Source: Verrucomicrobium sp. GAS474 (GTDB lineage Bacteria > Verrucomicrobiota > Verrucomicrobiia > Methylacidiphilales > GAS474). Taken from it: a DNA stretch of 64,000 nucleotides. The notes below the pieces were generated by a model, which made no database searches, was not told the origin of the DNA, and was given only the letters and a program-made list of their open reading frames with translations. Position numbers and translations under genes: made by a program. The stretch lies in contig NZ_LT629781.1 in the NCBI RefSeq assembly GCF_900105685.1, positions 2,418,001 to 2,482,000 of the forward strand, read 5' to 3'. Positions within the stretch are counted from its first letter, which is position 1. Each line of letters begins with the position of its first letter. Shown piece after piece: positions 7,457 to 15,771 of the stretch.

Positions 7457-8404
7457 ATGGATAATCCACGCATTGCACTTTTCGATAAGTGGTGGCCGAT
7501 TCATATAGGAACCGAACAAATGTTGCTGGATGCGGATGATCCTGATGTGTGGTCACGTAATCTTGGTGATCCTATTTTTAAGGAGTCAGGTCGATCTAAT
7601 GGTAAGCGTTATTTTTATATAGACGACACACGTGCCAATCGTGAAGTCCATCGCTTAACGCAGTACCAGACTTGCGCGATCTGCAGAAAAGCGATGACGC
7701 AGGTATCAGATATTGAGGATGAGGTTCTGCTGCTCTGCACTGATTGTGGGTATTGGGGGGGAAGAGGATTTCGTGAGTGGAATAGTCATCTTCACTCGGT
7801 GCCGCTGCGTGGTGTGATAGGGCGATACAAATCTCTTCTAGATCTTGATGAAGCATCAACCGACTATCTTGTTAGCCACTTAAGACGTTATCCGGAGGCA
7901 ATGACGCAAATTTCGCCCTTTCGAGCAGAGAAATTTGTTGTCGATCTATTGAAGGACTATCTTGGTTGTGAAGTGCAAGCGTTAGGCGGACGCAAGGATG
8001 GTGGTGTCGATGCATACATCTTGGCCAACGATAAAATTCGAACGATTATCCAGATTAAGTGGCGCGAAACAAGAAAGGGGGCGGAAAGCGTTTCAACTGT
8101 TCGTGAAGTTGCAGGTACGTTGCTCGCGCGTGATGTGCCAAACGGTATCATTATCTCTACACGTGAGCGATTTTCAAATGATGCAAAAAAGGAGGCCGAA
8201 TACATTTCTAGCCGTTCTGTTCAAGGTCTTGGCGAGCTGAGTCTGTCCCTTTATGATTACCATACGATTCTCGATATGTTGCAAATCTCAAATGCTAAGC
8301 TCGCTGATCGATGGACTCCGAAGAAGTTAATGGAACTTCATGATAAATTTTGTGTTTTCGATGGTGCGGCGATGATTTCTGAAGATTACATCTCAAATCA
8401 TTAA
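7457..8404 (+). CDS. Zinc-ribbon Mrr-like restriction endonuclease
   Basis: 315 residues from ATG 7457, behind a GAGGAAGAG ribosome binding site. Residues about 75-105 form a zinc ribbon: CAIC, then after about 20 residues CTDCG. From about residue 152 a PD-(D/E)XK nuclease core of the Mrr type follows: the helix Glu in SPFRAEKFVVDLLKDYLG, the catalytic Asp in GGRKDGGVDAYI, and the QIK triad element in TIIQIKWRE, then a long helix and GIIISTRERFS. Mrr-family enzymes cut modified or foreign DNA. With the WYL-like gene just upstream and the island context this is a plausible phage-defence pair. Codon usage is clearly AT-richer than the chromosome. No methylase is present, which fits a type IV-like, modification-dependent enzyme but does not prove it. 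Confidence 0.75.
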   Translation: MDNPRIALFDKWWPIHIGTEQMLLDADDPDVWSRNLGDPIFKESGRSNGKRYFYIDDTRANREVHRLTQYQTCAICRKAMTQVSDIEDEVLLLCTDCGYWGGRGFREWNSHLHSVPLRGVIGRYKSLLDLDEASTDYLVSHLRRYPEAMTQISPFRAEKFVVDLLKDYLGCEVQALGGRKDGGVDAYILANDKIRTIIQIKWRETRKGAESVSTVREVAGTLLARDVPNGIIISTRERFSNDAKKEAEYISSRSVQGLGELSLSLYDYHTILDMLQISNAKLADRWTPKKLMELHDKFCVFDGAAMISEDYISNH

Positions 8405-8827
8405 CTCTACGACGCTTCCTTTCAAAGCTACTTTGGTCGTTAGTTAGTCTTTTTGGATTTCCTATAAATTGCAGTTTCGCCGACGTGTCGAGCTGAACCT
8501 CTTTGTCAGCCATGCCATGTACGTGCGCCGAAAGCCGTTTCATGACGGGGCCCTGAGTGAGAAAGTCAAAACCACTTGTGTCCCGCGCGACAATGTGGAG
8601 GTCTTGGACTGTAACCACGAGAGAGATTGTACGAGAACAGGTGCCTTGTTCCTGCCGATTACGTTTGCACAAAAGGTGCGAGTCGCTTTTGTAGCTACGC
8701 TTCGAATGCCCGCTTTTCGATAAAAGGGGACATTCGCGAGGGAGGTCTTTTCTATGGGGGATTGCTGAACCAGAAGGAGGATGATGTTCGAGTTGTATTG
8801 AAGGGAAGGATATTCTATAAACAATAG
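8405..8827. other. Intergenic end of the island; no convincing gene
   Basis: 423 bp between the nuclease gene and the heparinase-like gene. Open frames exist on both strands (84 codons at 8469-8723 plus; about 90 codons minus) but neither shows a domain I recognise. The right 40 bp contain the promoter of the next gene. Confidence 0.45.
8793..8821 (+). promoter_or_regulatory. Sigma-70-type promoter of the heparinase-like gene
   Basis: TTGTAT at 8793-8798, a 17-bp spacer, and TATAAA at 8816-8821. The ATG at 8828 is only 6 bp past the -10, so the transcript would be leaderless or nearly so unless a later start is used. The following ACAATAG recurs near 30590 and, as ATAATAG, near 23886. Confidence 0.6.
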
Positions 8828-10738
8828 ATGAATCCCGCCGACCAAGCCGATTTTCCGGATATCCCGCAAGGCAAGGAGGGCGGCGGGAAATCCCATCCCC
8901 GACTTATTCTCGATGCGGCGGGCTGGGGGGGCTTGAAGGGGCGGGTACGGGAGGACGCCCTCTCCGCTCGGCTCTTCGCGGTCGTCCTTCGAGCGGCCCA
9001 GAGGATTGTCGGGGAGCCTCCCGTCGCGCTCAAAATGGAGGGGCATCGCCTTCTCGGTCCGGCCCGGCTGGTGCTTCGACGCGTGCTCTGCCTCGCGATC
9101 ACGGCGCGGTTGACGGAAGAAGCCGAGTTCGCCCGGGCCTATGCGGAGCGGGCGATCGTCGAGCTGCGCGCGGCGGCCCGCCTTGCCGACTGGAACCCGT
9201 CCCACTTCCTCGACACGGCCGAGATGACCCTTGCCATGGCTCTCGGACGCGATTGGCTTCATGACTACCTGACGCCCGAAGAGCGGACTGAATTGGAGCG
9301 GGCCATTGCCGAAAAGGGGATCGCCGTTTCTTTCCCCGAGGAGGAGACGGGGCTTTTCCGCTTCTGGCTGCGGGGGACGAACAACTGGACCCAGGTCTGC
9401 CACGCGGGCATCGCGGCCGGGGCGCTGGCCATCGATGACATCGATCCGGCCTTGGTGCGGCGTGTGATCGAGCGGGCCGTCGCCGCCTTCCCCGCCGTCG
9501 CCGAGGCGGCCTATGCGCCGGAGGGAGTCTATGCCGAAGGGGCGAATTATTGGGGCTACGGCACGGCCTACCACGTCGTCCTGATCGATCTCCTTCGCAG
9601 CGTCTTCGGGCGTTCCTTCGACCTGGAGAAATTTCCCGGCTTTCTCGCCAGCGCCGATTACCTTGCCCAGATGACGGCGCCGACGGGGATTTTCTACAAC
9701 TACGCCGACGCGCGGGAGCTGCGCCCCTTCCAGCCGCCCTTGTTCTGGTTCGCCCGGGAGCGCCGCCAGGGCGACTTGGCCCGGGCCGACGTGGCCGGAC
9801 TCGACGCGCTCCTCGAACGGATCGAACGGGATGACGCGGGCGACCGCATCGCCCTCGAGGAGGCCCGGTTCTTCCCCCTGGCCCTCCTCTGGCACGATCC
9901 CTCGTCGGAGGCGGAAGAAGGGGACGCTCCCGCTCGGCCCTTGGCCTGGCTTGGCCGGGGTAAGGTTCCGGTGGCCGTCTTCCGCTCGGCCTGGGACGAT
10001 CCCGAGGCGGTCTTTGTCGGCATCAAGGGGGGCTCTCCTTCCGATCCCCATGCCCACATGGACGTCGGCAGCATGGTCGTGGAGGCCGACGGAATCCGCT
10101 GGGCCGTCGATCCCGGAATGCAGGAATACGACACGCTGGAGAGCGTCGGCGTCAACCTCTGGGACGGCTCGCCGGAGGGGGACCGCTGGAAGATCTTCCG
10201 GCTTGGCCCCGAGGCCCATTCGATCCTCCGCTTCGGCGAGGAGGGGGCGGGGCAGCGGATCGACGGGAGGGCGGATTTCGTGGGGTTCGGCACGGAAGGG
10301 TGCCCCCATGCGATCCTCGATCTCACCCCGCTTTATGACGGGCAAGCGGCCTCGGTGCGGCGGGGAATCGCTTTCCGTGCCGACCGCCGCGTGATGATCC
10401 AAGACGAGTGGACGATCAAGCCGGACCTTTCCGGAATGAGGGTCACCTGGCAATGGCTGACCCGGGCGGCGGTGACGATCGAAACCTCCGGCGTGCTGCT
10501 GGAGGAAGGAGGGAAGACGCTCCGTCTGCGCGTCCTGGCGCCCCTCGAGGCCGGGATCGAAGTCGAGGACGTGGGGGAGCCGCGCCGCCCTTACGACGCG
10601 CCCAATCCGGGCCTCCGCCGCATCCTCTTCCGAATCGATTCGCTGCCCGGCGTGCCGACGCGTCTGGCTGTCCTTGTGGAGCCGGGTTCGGCGGCCCCTG
10701 CCGCGCATCCCTTCGTCGTCCCGTTGAGTGATTGGTAG
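8828..10738 (+). CDS. Heparinase II/III-family protein (polysaccharide lyase-like)
   Basis: 636 residues. The first 370 residues are helical, as in the (alpha/alpha) toroid of alginate/heparin lyases, including WNPSHFLDTAEM (about residue 120) and NNWTQVCHAG (about 184), where Asn and His residues are expected to bind the uronate substrate. The C-terminal half is beta-rich and starts with the heparinase II/III signature GGSPSDPHAHMDVGSMV (about 400-416), then WAVDPGMQEYD. No signal peptide is visible, so it may act in the cytoplasm on imported oligosaccharides. It would cleave a uronic-acid-containing glycan by beta-elimination. It converges on the dehydrogenase/symporter operon; a second, diverged member lies at 25607. 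Confidence 0.82.
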   Translation: MNPADQADFPDIPQGKEGGGKSHPRLILDAAGWGGLKGRVREDALSARLFAVVLRAAQRIVGEPPVALKMEGHRLLGPARLVLRRVLCLAITARLTEEAEFARAYAERAIVELRAAARLADWNPSHFLDTAEMTLAMALGRDWLHDYLTPEERTELERAIAEKGIAVSFPEEETGLFRFWLRGTNNWTQVCHAGIAAGALAIDDIDPALVRRVIERAVAAFPAVAEAAYAPEGVYAEGANYWGYGTAYHVVLIDLLRSVFGRSFDLEKFPGFLASADYLAQMTAPTGIFYNYADARELRPFQPPLFWFARERRQGDLARADVAGLDALLERIERDDAGDRIALEEARFFPLALLWHDPSSEAEEGDAPARPLAWLGRGKVPVAVFRSAWDDPEAVFVGIKGGSPSDPHAHMDVGSMVVEADGIRWAVDPGMQEYDTLESVGVNLWDGSPEGDRWKIFRLGPEAHSILRFGEEGAGQRIDGRADFVGFGTEGCPHAILDLTPLYDGQAASVRRGIAFRADRRVMIQDEWTIKPDLSGMRVTWQWLTRAAVTIETSGVLLEEGGKTLRLRVLAPLEAGIEVEDVGEPRRPYDAPNPGLRRILFRIDSLPGVPTRLAVLVEPGSAAPAAHPFVVPLSDW

Positions 10739-10759
10739 AGACTTTCCCCGACCGAGGAA

Positions 10760-11764
10760 TCAGGCCATCCGTTCGACCTGGGCTCGGTCGACTGAGTAAA
10801 GAAGGGATTCACCGCGCAGGTAGCGTGCCGCTTCTTCGACCATGGCCCGGCCCAGGCGGCGGCATTCGAGGTTGGAGCTGCCCGCGAGGTGGGGGGTGAG
10901 GATCACGTTGTCGAGCTGGTAGAGGGGGGAGTCGGGCGCGGGCGGCTCCGGGGAGGTGACGTCGAGGAGGGCGAGCAGGTCGGGGCGCCGGGACAGGACC
11001 TCGATCATCTCCCCTTCGCGGACGACGGCACCGCGCGCCGTGTTGATGAAGGTGGCCGACGGCTTCATCAGGTCGAAATGGCGCCCTTCGATCATTCCTT
11101 CGGTCTCCTTGAGCAGGGGCGTGTGGCAACTGACGACGTCGGCCCGCGCGAAGGCTTCTTCCAGCGAGACTTTTTCGACGTTCAGGGCGGCTGCCGCCTC
11201 GTCCGAGACGAAGGGATCATAGGCGATCACGTGATGGTCGAACGGGCGGAGCCGTTCTGCGACGAGACGGCCGGTCAGCCCGAGCGAGAGGAGCGCCACA
11301 GTGGAGCCGAAGTTCCCCGGGGGGCGGTAGACCTCGTAGGGGAAGGTCCGCTCGCGCCGGAGGCGGAGGACCTGTTGCCAGCCTTGTTTCAGGGCGTAGA
11401 GGATCTGGGAGACGGTGAATTCGGCGACCGGCACGGCGTTCGCCGCGGCGGCGGTGGAGAGGGCGATGTTCCGTTCCCAGAAGGCCTCGGTGACGAGGCC
11501 CTTGACGGAGCCGGCCCCGTAGAAGATCGCCTTCAGGTTGGGGAACCGCCGCAGGAAGGCTTCGTCGAAGCGGACGATGCCCCAGCTCGCGAACAGGAAA
11601 TCGACCTCGGGCCACGACTGGGCGGTGGCGTGGTACCCTTTCTCCGTCAAGAGCGGGCCGCCGATGCGCATCAGCCGTTCGATGCCGGACCGTTCCTCGG
11701 GACCGTAGACTTGATCGTAACGGTCGGTGGAAAGGAAGAGGAGGCCGCAGGGGGAGGGGATCAT
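10760..11764 (-). CDS. D-2-hydroxyacid dehydrogenase (NAD-dependent)
   Basis: 334 residues. The catalytic triad of the D-isomer-specific 2-hydroxyacid dehydrogenase family is present: Arg in FINTARGAVV, Glu in VTSPEPPAP and His in ILTPHLAGS. The nucleotide-binding turn is SLGLTGRLVAERL (about residues 160-172). It would oxidise or reduce a sugar-derived hydroxyacid such as glycerate or a glyoxylate-type intermediate. It starts 1 bp after the symporter stop on the same strand, so both form an operon that probably imports and oxidises the same substrate. Confidence 0.85.
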   Translation of the reverse strand: MIPSPCGLLFLSTDRYDQVYGPEERSGIERLMRIGGPLLTEKGYHATAQSWPEVDFLFASWGIVRFDEAFLRRFPNLKAIFYGAGSVKGLVTEAFWERNIALSTAAAANAVPVAEFTVSQILYALKQGWQQVLRLRRERTFPYEVYRPPGNFGSTVALLSLGLTGRLVAERLRPFDHHVIAYDPFVSDEAAAALNVEKVSLEEAFARADVVSCHTPLLKETEGMIEGRHFDLMKPSATFINTARGAVVREGEMIEVLSRRPDLLALLDVTSPEPPAPDSPLYQLDNVILTPHLAGSSNLECRRLGRAMVEEAARYLRGESLLYSVDRAQVERMA

Positions 11765-11765
11765 G

Positions 11766-13736
11766 TCACGCCGCCCGTTCGCGTTCGTCGAGGTTCTGAT
11801 GGTCCTTCACGGTGCCGTCGTCGAGGTGGTTCACCCGCTCGTTTCTCAGGCGGGCAAAGAAACGGCGCATGCCGCGCACGCCGCCCCAGGTGAACCAGAG
11901 TCCGGTGACGACGGCGAAGAAGACGGGAAGGACGAAGGAGACGACGTGCCAGAACGACGGCCAGAGCGCGGCAGACCAGGGGGAGACGAAGTACCACGTC
12001 GTGCCCACGAGGAAGATGAGGGTGAAGAGCGAACTCCAGCCGAAGAGAAGGCCGGCGATCCATTTGTCCCCCCTGGAGAAATTCTCGTCGAAGCCGATGA
12101 GCCGCCCCAGCCATGCCCCGCGAGGCGCGGGGGCGGGAGAGGCCGCGGCTTTCGCGACCTCATCGGTCCGCGCATAGGCGCCGCGATGGAGGAGGCGGTC
12201 CATGTTGAAGTCCTCGCGGCTCGTCAGGAGGGAGACGGCGACGTAGAGGGTCATCGCCGTGAGACAGGCGATGAAGGAAATCTGGGTTCCGTTCAGCGGA
12301 AAGTGGGGATGGAGTTGTCGGGCGAGGATGCCCCCGACGGAGAGGGTCGATCCGGCGAAGAGGGCGGCCCAGGCCCCCGCCGTCGTCCCTTTTTTCCAGT
12401 AGAGGCCGCCGATGATGACCGCGCCGATGCCGCCGACGTAGATGGCGCAGGTGACGGCCCACCACATGGCGATGTAGTCGACCTGCCGGTAGAGGGCTCC
12501 GAAGAGGAAGGCGAAGAGGGCGACGCCGCCGATGGAGCAACGGAGGACGAAGAGGTGCTGTTTGGGGCCGAACGGTTTCTTGCGGAGGGGAACGAGGACG
12601 TCCTGGACGAAGATGCTGCCCCATGAATGGAGATGGGTGGCGTCCCCGCCGAAGACGCCCATGAGGAAGATGGCGCAGAGGACGCCCTTCACGCCGACGG
12701 GAAGGAGGTGGGAGACGGCGATGGGCATCCGCATCTGGTTCTGGACGTTGGGATCGGAGATGCGCGCGACCTCGTCGCCGACGGCGGCGGCCTGGGCGGA
12801 GAAGTCGTGGTGGGCGAGGAAGGTCATGGCGCAGATGCCGAGGAGGGTGACCGTCGCGCTCTTGCCCATCTCCCGCCATCGGCCGAGGAGGCCGCCCATC
12901 CGAGCCTCGTGCGGGTTGAGCGCCGCCCCCTGGTATCCGGCCGCGTTCTGCCAGGCCATCGTGCCGTAGATGCTGATGACGAGCCCCATGAGGACGTACC
13001 AGACGTTGAAGTCCTTCACGCCGCTCGAGTCGAAGGGATTGAGGAAGGAATGGCCGGGAGGACGGTCCTGGAGGACGGTGACGATCTGGGACCAGTCGAA
13101 CGTCGTCAGGAGGGCGACGATGATGACGATGTAGAAGAGTTGGGCGACGATGCCCTCGAGGCAGTTCACGATCATGACGGTCACGAGGCCGCCGGAGAGG
13201 GCGACGAAGAGGGAGATCGAAAGGAAGAGTCCCATCATGAGGACGTAGGTGGGGCAGGGGACGCCGAGGATCGCGACGTGTTCCGGGAACCCCCAGAAAT
13301 AGGCGAGGCACCGGGCTCCCACGGCGGGGATGATCCCGAAATTGAGGATCCCCGCGAAGAAGCCGAGGAAGCCCGTGAAGAGGCGGAAACGCTTGCTGTA
13401 GCGGAGCTCGAAGAACTGGGCGAGGGTCATCGCCCGCGTCTCGCGGTAGCGGTAGACGACGAAGCCGGAGATGCTGACGATGAGGCCGATCGGCCCGGCT
13501 AGCCAGCCCCACCAGCCCAGGGCGAATCCGGAATGGGAGAGGACCTCGAAGAGGGCGACGAAGACGACGGCCCCGGCCTGCAGCTCCCCCCCGGCGATGC
13601 AGAGGAGATACCGGTCCGCCGACCGCCCTCCCGACATGAAGTCGGCCACGCCCCGAACATGGCGGCGGGAATAGAGGCCGACGGCCAGGACGAGGAGGAG
13701 GGGGGCGATCGTGATGAGCCAGTCGAGGGGGGTCAT
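11766..13736 (-). CDS. Sodium:solute symporter (SSS family)
   Basis: 656 residues with roughly 14 hydrophobic helices. It begins MTPLDWLITIAPLLLVLAVG; SSS features include SGGRSADRYLLCIAGGELQAGAVVFV (helix 1-2 region with the sodium-binding backbone), GLVTVMIVNCLEGI and IYVGGIGAVIIGGLYWKKGT. The last 100 residues carry an extra soluble loop and two further helices. It would take up a sugar or organic acid with Na+. It is the first gene of an operon with the dehydrogenase and faces a GntR-type regulator across a 178-bp AT-rich intergenic region, the normal layout for a regulator and its transport target. Confidence 0.9.
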   Translation of the reverse strand: MTPLDWLITIAPLLLVLAVGLYSRRHVRGVADFMSGGRSADRYLLCIAGGELQAGAVVFVALFEVLSHSGFALGWWGWLAGPIGLIVSISGFVVYRYRETRAMTLAQFFELRYSKRFRLFTGFLGFFAGILNFGIIPAVGARCLAYFWGFPEHVAILGVPCPTYVLMMGLFLSISLFVALSGGLVTVMIVNCLEGIVAQLFYIVIIVALLTTFDWSQIVTVLQDRPPGHSFLNPFDSSGVKDFNVWYVLMGLVISIYGTMAWQNAAGYQGAALNPHEARMGGLLGRWREMGKSATVTLLGICAMTFLAHHDFSAQAAAVGDEVARISDPNVQNQMRMPIAVSHLLPVGVKGVLCAIFLMGVFGGDATHLHSWGSIFVQDVLVPLRKKPFGPKQHLFVLRCSIGGVALFAFLFGALYRQVDYIAMWWAVTCAIYVGGIGAVIIGGLYWKKGTTAGAWAALFAGSTLSVGGILARQLHPHFPLNGTQISFIACLTAMTLYVAVSLLTSREDFNMDRLLHRGAYARTDEVAKAAASPAPAPRGAWLGRLIGFDENFSRGDKWIAGLLFGWSSLFTLIFLVGTTWYFVSPWSAALWPSFWHVVSFVLPVFFAVVTGLWFTWGGVRGMRRFFARLRNERVNHLDDGTVKDHQNLDERERAA

Positions 13737-13914
13737 GGAAAGAGAGGGGCCGTTTGGCTGTAAAAATGTTTAAATATTAAATGTTTATTGAAAAGTCTTT
13801 TTTGCAATCGCTCTTTTTTCCTGCCGGGGTTGCGGGGAACGTCTTTTCGGTCTCGCGGAGCCGTAAGACGTTGATTTTGTGTAAACAATGAAATAATCTC
13901 GTGGAACTTTCCCT
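13737..13914. promoter_or_regulatory. Divergent promoter region with candidate operator (13764-13788)
   Basis: Between the symporter and GntR-type regulator starts. The sequence AATGTTTAAATATTAAATG (13765-13783) followed by TTTATTGAAA is close to the AT-rich palindromic element found in front of the pseudopilin, GH-A, second regulator and PEP-CTERM genes. Its placement between regulator and transporter suggests autoregulation and control of both operons. Confidence 0.6.
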
Positions 13915-15114
13915 ATGGCTTCCTCCTCCTCTTCCCGTCCCTCCACTGCTTCCAAAACGGCGGCGGCCTGGGACAAGCTCTTCCAGTCGGTTTCCATCGA
14001 TCGGGGAAGCTCCCACTCCCTTCATGCCCAGCTCCGCACCGCCCTGCGCCAGATCATCCTGCGCGGGCTGAAGGACGGGGATCTCTTCATGCCCGAGCTG
14101 GAGATCGTCCGCCGCCTCGGCCTTTCCCAGGGCACGGTCCGCCGGGCGCTGAGCGAATTGGCGGGGGAGGGGCTTCTGGAGCGCCGCCGCGCGATCGGCA
14201 CCCTCGTCCGGCATCCCGCCGCTGCCGGTCTCAAGCATCTGGCGCTCGTCGCCGCCGATTTCAACGCCCTCTACACCGGGACCATCATCGGCCATTTCCA
14301 GATGGAGTGCCAAAAGCGGGGGGTCACCCTGCGCATCCTCCGGCTCGGGCCGACCGACGATTCCCAGACCGTCGAGCGCAATCTGGCATTTCCTCCCGAC
14401 GAGGGCGCCGTCGCCTTCCTGGCTCTGCCGGACGCCGTGGTCCGCAGCATGACGCAAATCCTGGGCGACCGCGGCTACCGGACCCTGGTGATCGACCGGA
14501 ACATGGAGAACTACGCCGGTTCCCAGGTCGGCCTGTGCAACCGGAGCGCGGTCGAAATGGGCATGGATCGCCTGACCAAGCTGGGGCATCGCCGCATCGC
14601 CTTCCTGGTCGGGGAACCCGAGGAGAGCGAGGCGGTGCAGGAACGGTGCCGACTTTTCACGGCCGAGGCGCGCAAGCGGGGTCTGCGCGAGGCCCGCGTC
14701 TTCCATTGCGGCATCCATGCGTGGGAGAACGGCGCGGAGGCGGTCGTCCGGGCCATGCCCGAACTGTGGAGCGGGGGCGAACCGCCGACGGCGGTCTTCG
14801 CCATTTCCGACGTCTGCGCCCTCGGGGCATTGAGCTGGCTGCAGCAGCAGGGCGTCCGCCTTCCCGAGGAGGTTTCTCTCCTCAGCTTCGATGGGACTCA
14901 GTTGACCGGATACAGCCACCCGAAGATCAGCACGCTCGTCCAGCCGTTCGAGGAGTACGCGGAACGGGCCCTCGACATCCTTTCCGATCCGCGGGCCGTT
15001 TCCAAAAACCTCTCCCTTTCCCCCGCGTATCGGGAAGGCGGAACGACGGCGCCTCTCGCCCGCCCCCGGAAAACGGCGAAGTCGGCCGGACGCGGGGCGG
15101 TCGAAAAGGCGTGA
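13915..15114 (+). CDS. GntR-type transcriptional regulator with LacI-like effector domain (paralogue 1)
   Basis: 399 residues. The winged helix of GntR type is at about residues 35-100, with the recognition helix in LGLSQGTVRRALSELAGEG and the wing LLERRRAIGT. Residues about 107-375 look like a periplasmic-binding-protein fold as in LacI or AraR (LGHRRIAFLVGEPEESEA; FAISDVCALGALSWLQQ; ISTLVQPFEEYAERALDIL). Such AraR-like proteins release DNA on binding a sugar. It is divergent from the symporter operon and upstream of the pseudopilin genes, and is strongly similar throughout to the regulator at 27591. Probable targets are the promoters sharing the AT-rich element. Confidence 0.88.
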   Translation: MASSSSSRPSTASKTAAAWDKLFQSVSIDRGSSHSLHAQLRTALRQIILRGLKDGDLFMPELEIVRRLGLSQGTVRRALSELAGEGLLERRRAIGTLVRHPAAAGLKHLALVAADFNALYTGTIIGHFQMECQKRGVTLRILRLGPTDDSQTVERNLAFPPDEGAVAFLALPDAVVRSMTQILGDRGYRTLVIDRNMENYAGSQVGLCNRSAVEMGMDRLTKLGHRRIAFLVGEPEESEAVQERCRLFTAEARKRGLREARVFHCGIHAWENGAEAVVRAMPELWSGGEPPTAVFAISDVCALGALSWLQQQGVRLPEEVSLLSFDGTQLTGYSHPKISTLVQPFEEYAERALDILSDPRAVSKNLSLSPAYREGGTTAPLARPRKTAKSAGRGAVEKA

Positions 15115-15149
15115 TTGCCTAAAATAAGGCCGGAGGCAAAAAAAAGAGA

Positions 15150-15180
15150 TTGAAATAAAACATCAAATATTTAAATATTA
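15150..15180 (+). promoter_or_regulatory. Promoter with perfect 14-bp palindromic operator
   Basis: AATATTTAAATATT (15166-15179) is a perfect palindrome inside TCAAATATTTAAATATTA. A TTGAAA at 15150-15155 can act as -35, with the -10 inside the palindrome. It lies about 95 bp before the first pseudopilin-like gene. Confidence 0.6.
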
Positions 15181-15272
15181 CGTTTTCACCGGGAAAACGT
15201 AAGCGAGGCCTAGGCAAAACCACTCCTTACCGCCGGGCGCGGGATACCCTAGACTCGAAGAGAAGCGGAGGC

Positions 15273-15770
15273 ATGAGAGACGTGAAGCATCGCGCCGGAA
15301 TGGTCCGAGGTTTTAGCCTCGTCGAAGTCGTGTTCGCCCTCGGCCTTTGCAGCTTCGTGCTGGTCGCCCTGCTCGGGCTGGTCCTGGCCGGATTGCGGCA
15401 GGATCGGGATTCTCGGGAAGCTCTCGCGGCGATGACGGCCGCCAACCGCATTATCGAAAGCTACCGCGCCGTCGCATCGACCAAGAACGCGCTGCCCAAT
15501 TTCCCGTTGCCCTCCGACCTGGCGACGCGGAGCGCCAACGATGCCTCTTCCCCCCTCTACGTCGACGATCAGGGCGTGAAGACCGGCGTCGCCGCGGCGG
15601 CGGCGTTCGGGGTCCTCTACCGGGTGCTGCCTTCTTCGGCCTCGACCCCGCCCTCCAGCAGCCAGGTCTACCTCTACGTCTATTGGCCCGCCGCGGCCTC
15701 GGTGGCCATGGCGCGCGGGCACTACGAGGTGGTCACCACGATCTCGCTCGCGGCGACGTCCGCGAATTGA
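15273..15770 (+). CDS. Pilin-like protein, Verru_Chthon cassette protein B type (GspI-like)
   Basis: 165 residues. A class III prepilin leader MRDVKHRAGMVRG is followed by FSLVEVVFALGLCSFVLVALL: cleavage after Gly 13, Phe +1, Glu +5 and a hydrophobic helix. The mature part is about 150 residues with a beta-rich C-terminus (YLYVYWPAAASV). Size and first position in the set resemble minor pseudopilin GspI. The combination with the next three genes matches the four-gene 'Verru_Chthon cassette' described in TIGRFAM/NCBIfam for Verrucomicrobium and Chthoniobacter (from memory). It would be processed by a prepilin peptidase and act in the periplasm. Confidence 0.8.
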   Translation: MRDVKHRAGMVRGFSLVEVVFALGLCSFVLVALLGLVLAGLRQDRDSREALAAMTAANRIIESYRAVASTKNALPNFPLPSDLATRSANDASSPLYVDDQGVKTGVAAAAAFGVLYRVLPSSASTPPSSSQVYLYVYWPAAASVAMARGHYEVVTTISLAATSAN

Positions 15771-15771
15771 C

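Noticed and set aside
8295-8723. Two small overlapping frames, one on each strand, after the nuclease gene
   Set aside because: No recognisable domain, no ribosome binding site, and one overlaps the nuclease gene.
8405-8827. Search for a second copy of the tRNA-fMet 3' end as right attachment site
   Set aside because: No copy of the T-arm/acceptor sequence was found here, so no att pair is claimed.
10889-11893. Plus-strand frame of 334 codons opposite the dehydrogenase
   Set aside because: Antisense to a gene with all catalytic residues; the frame is Gly/Glu/Asp-rich without a domain.
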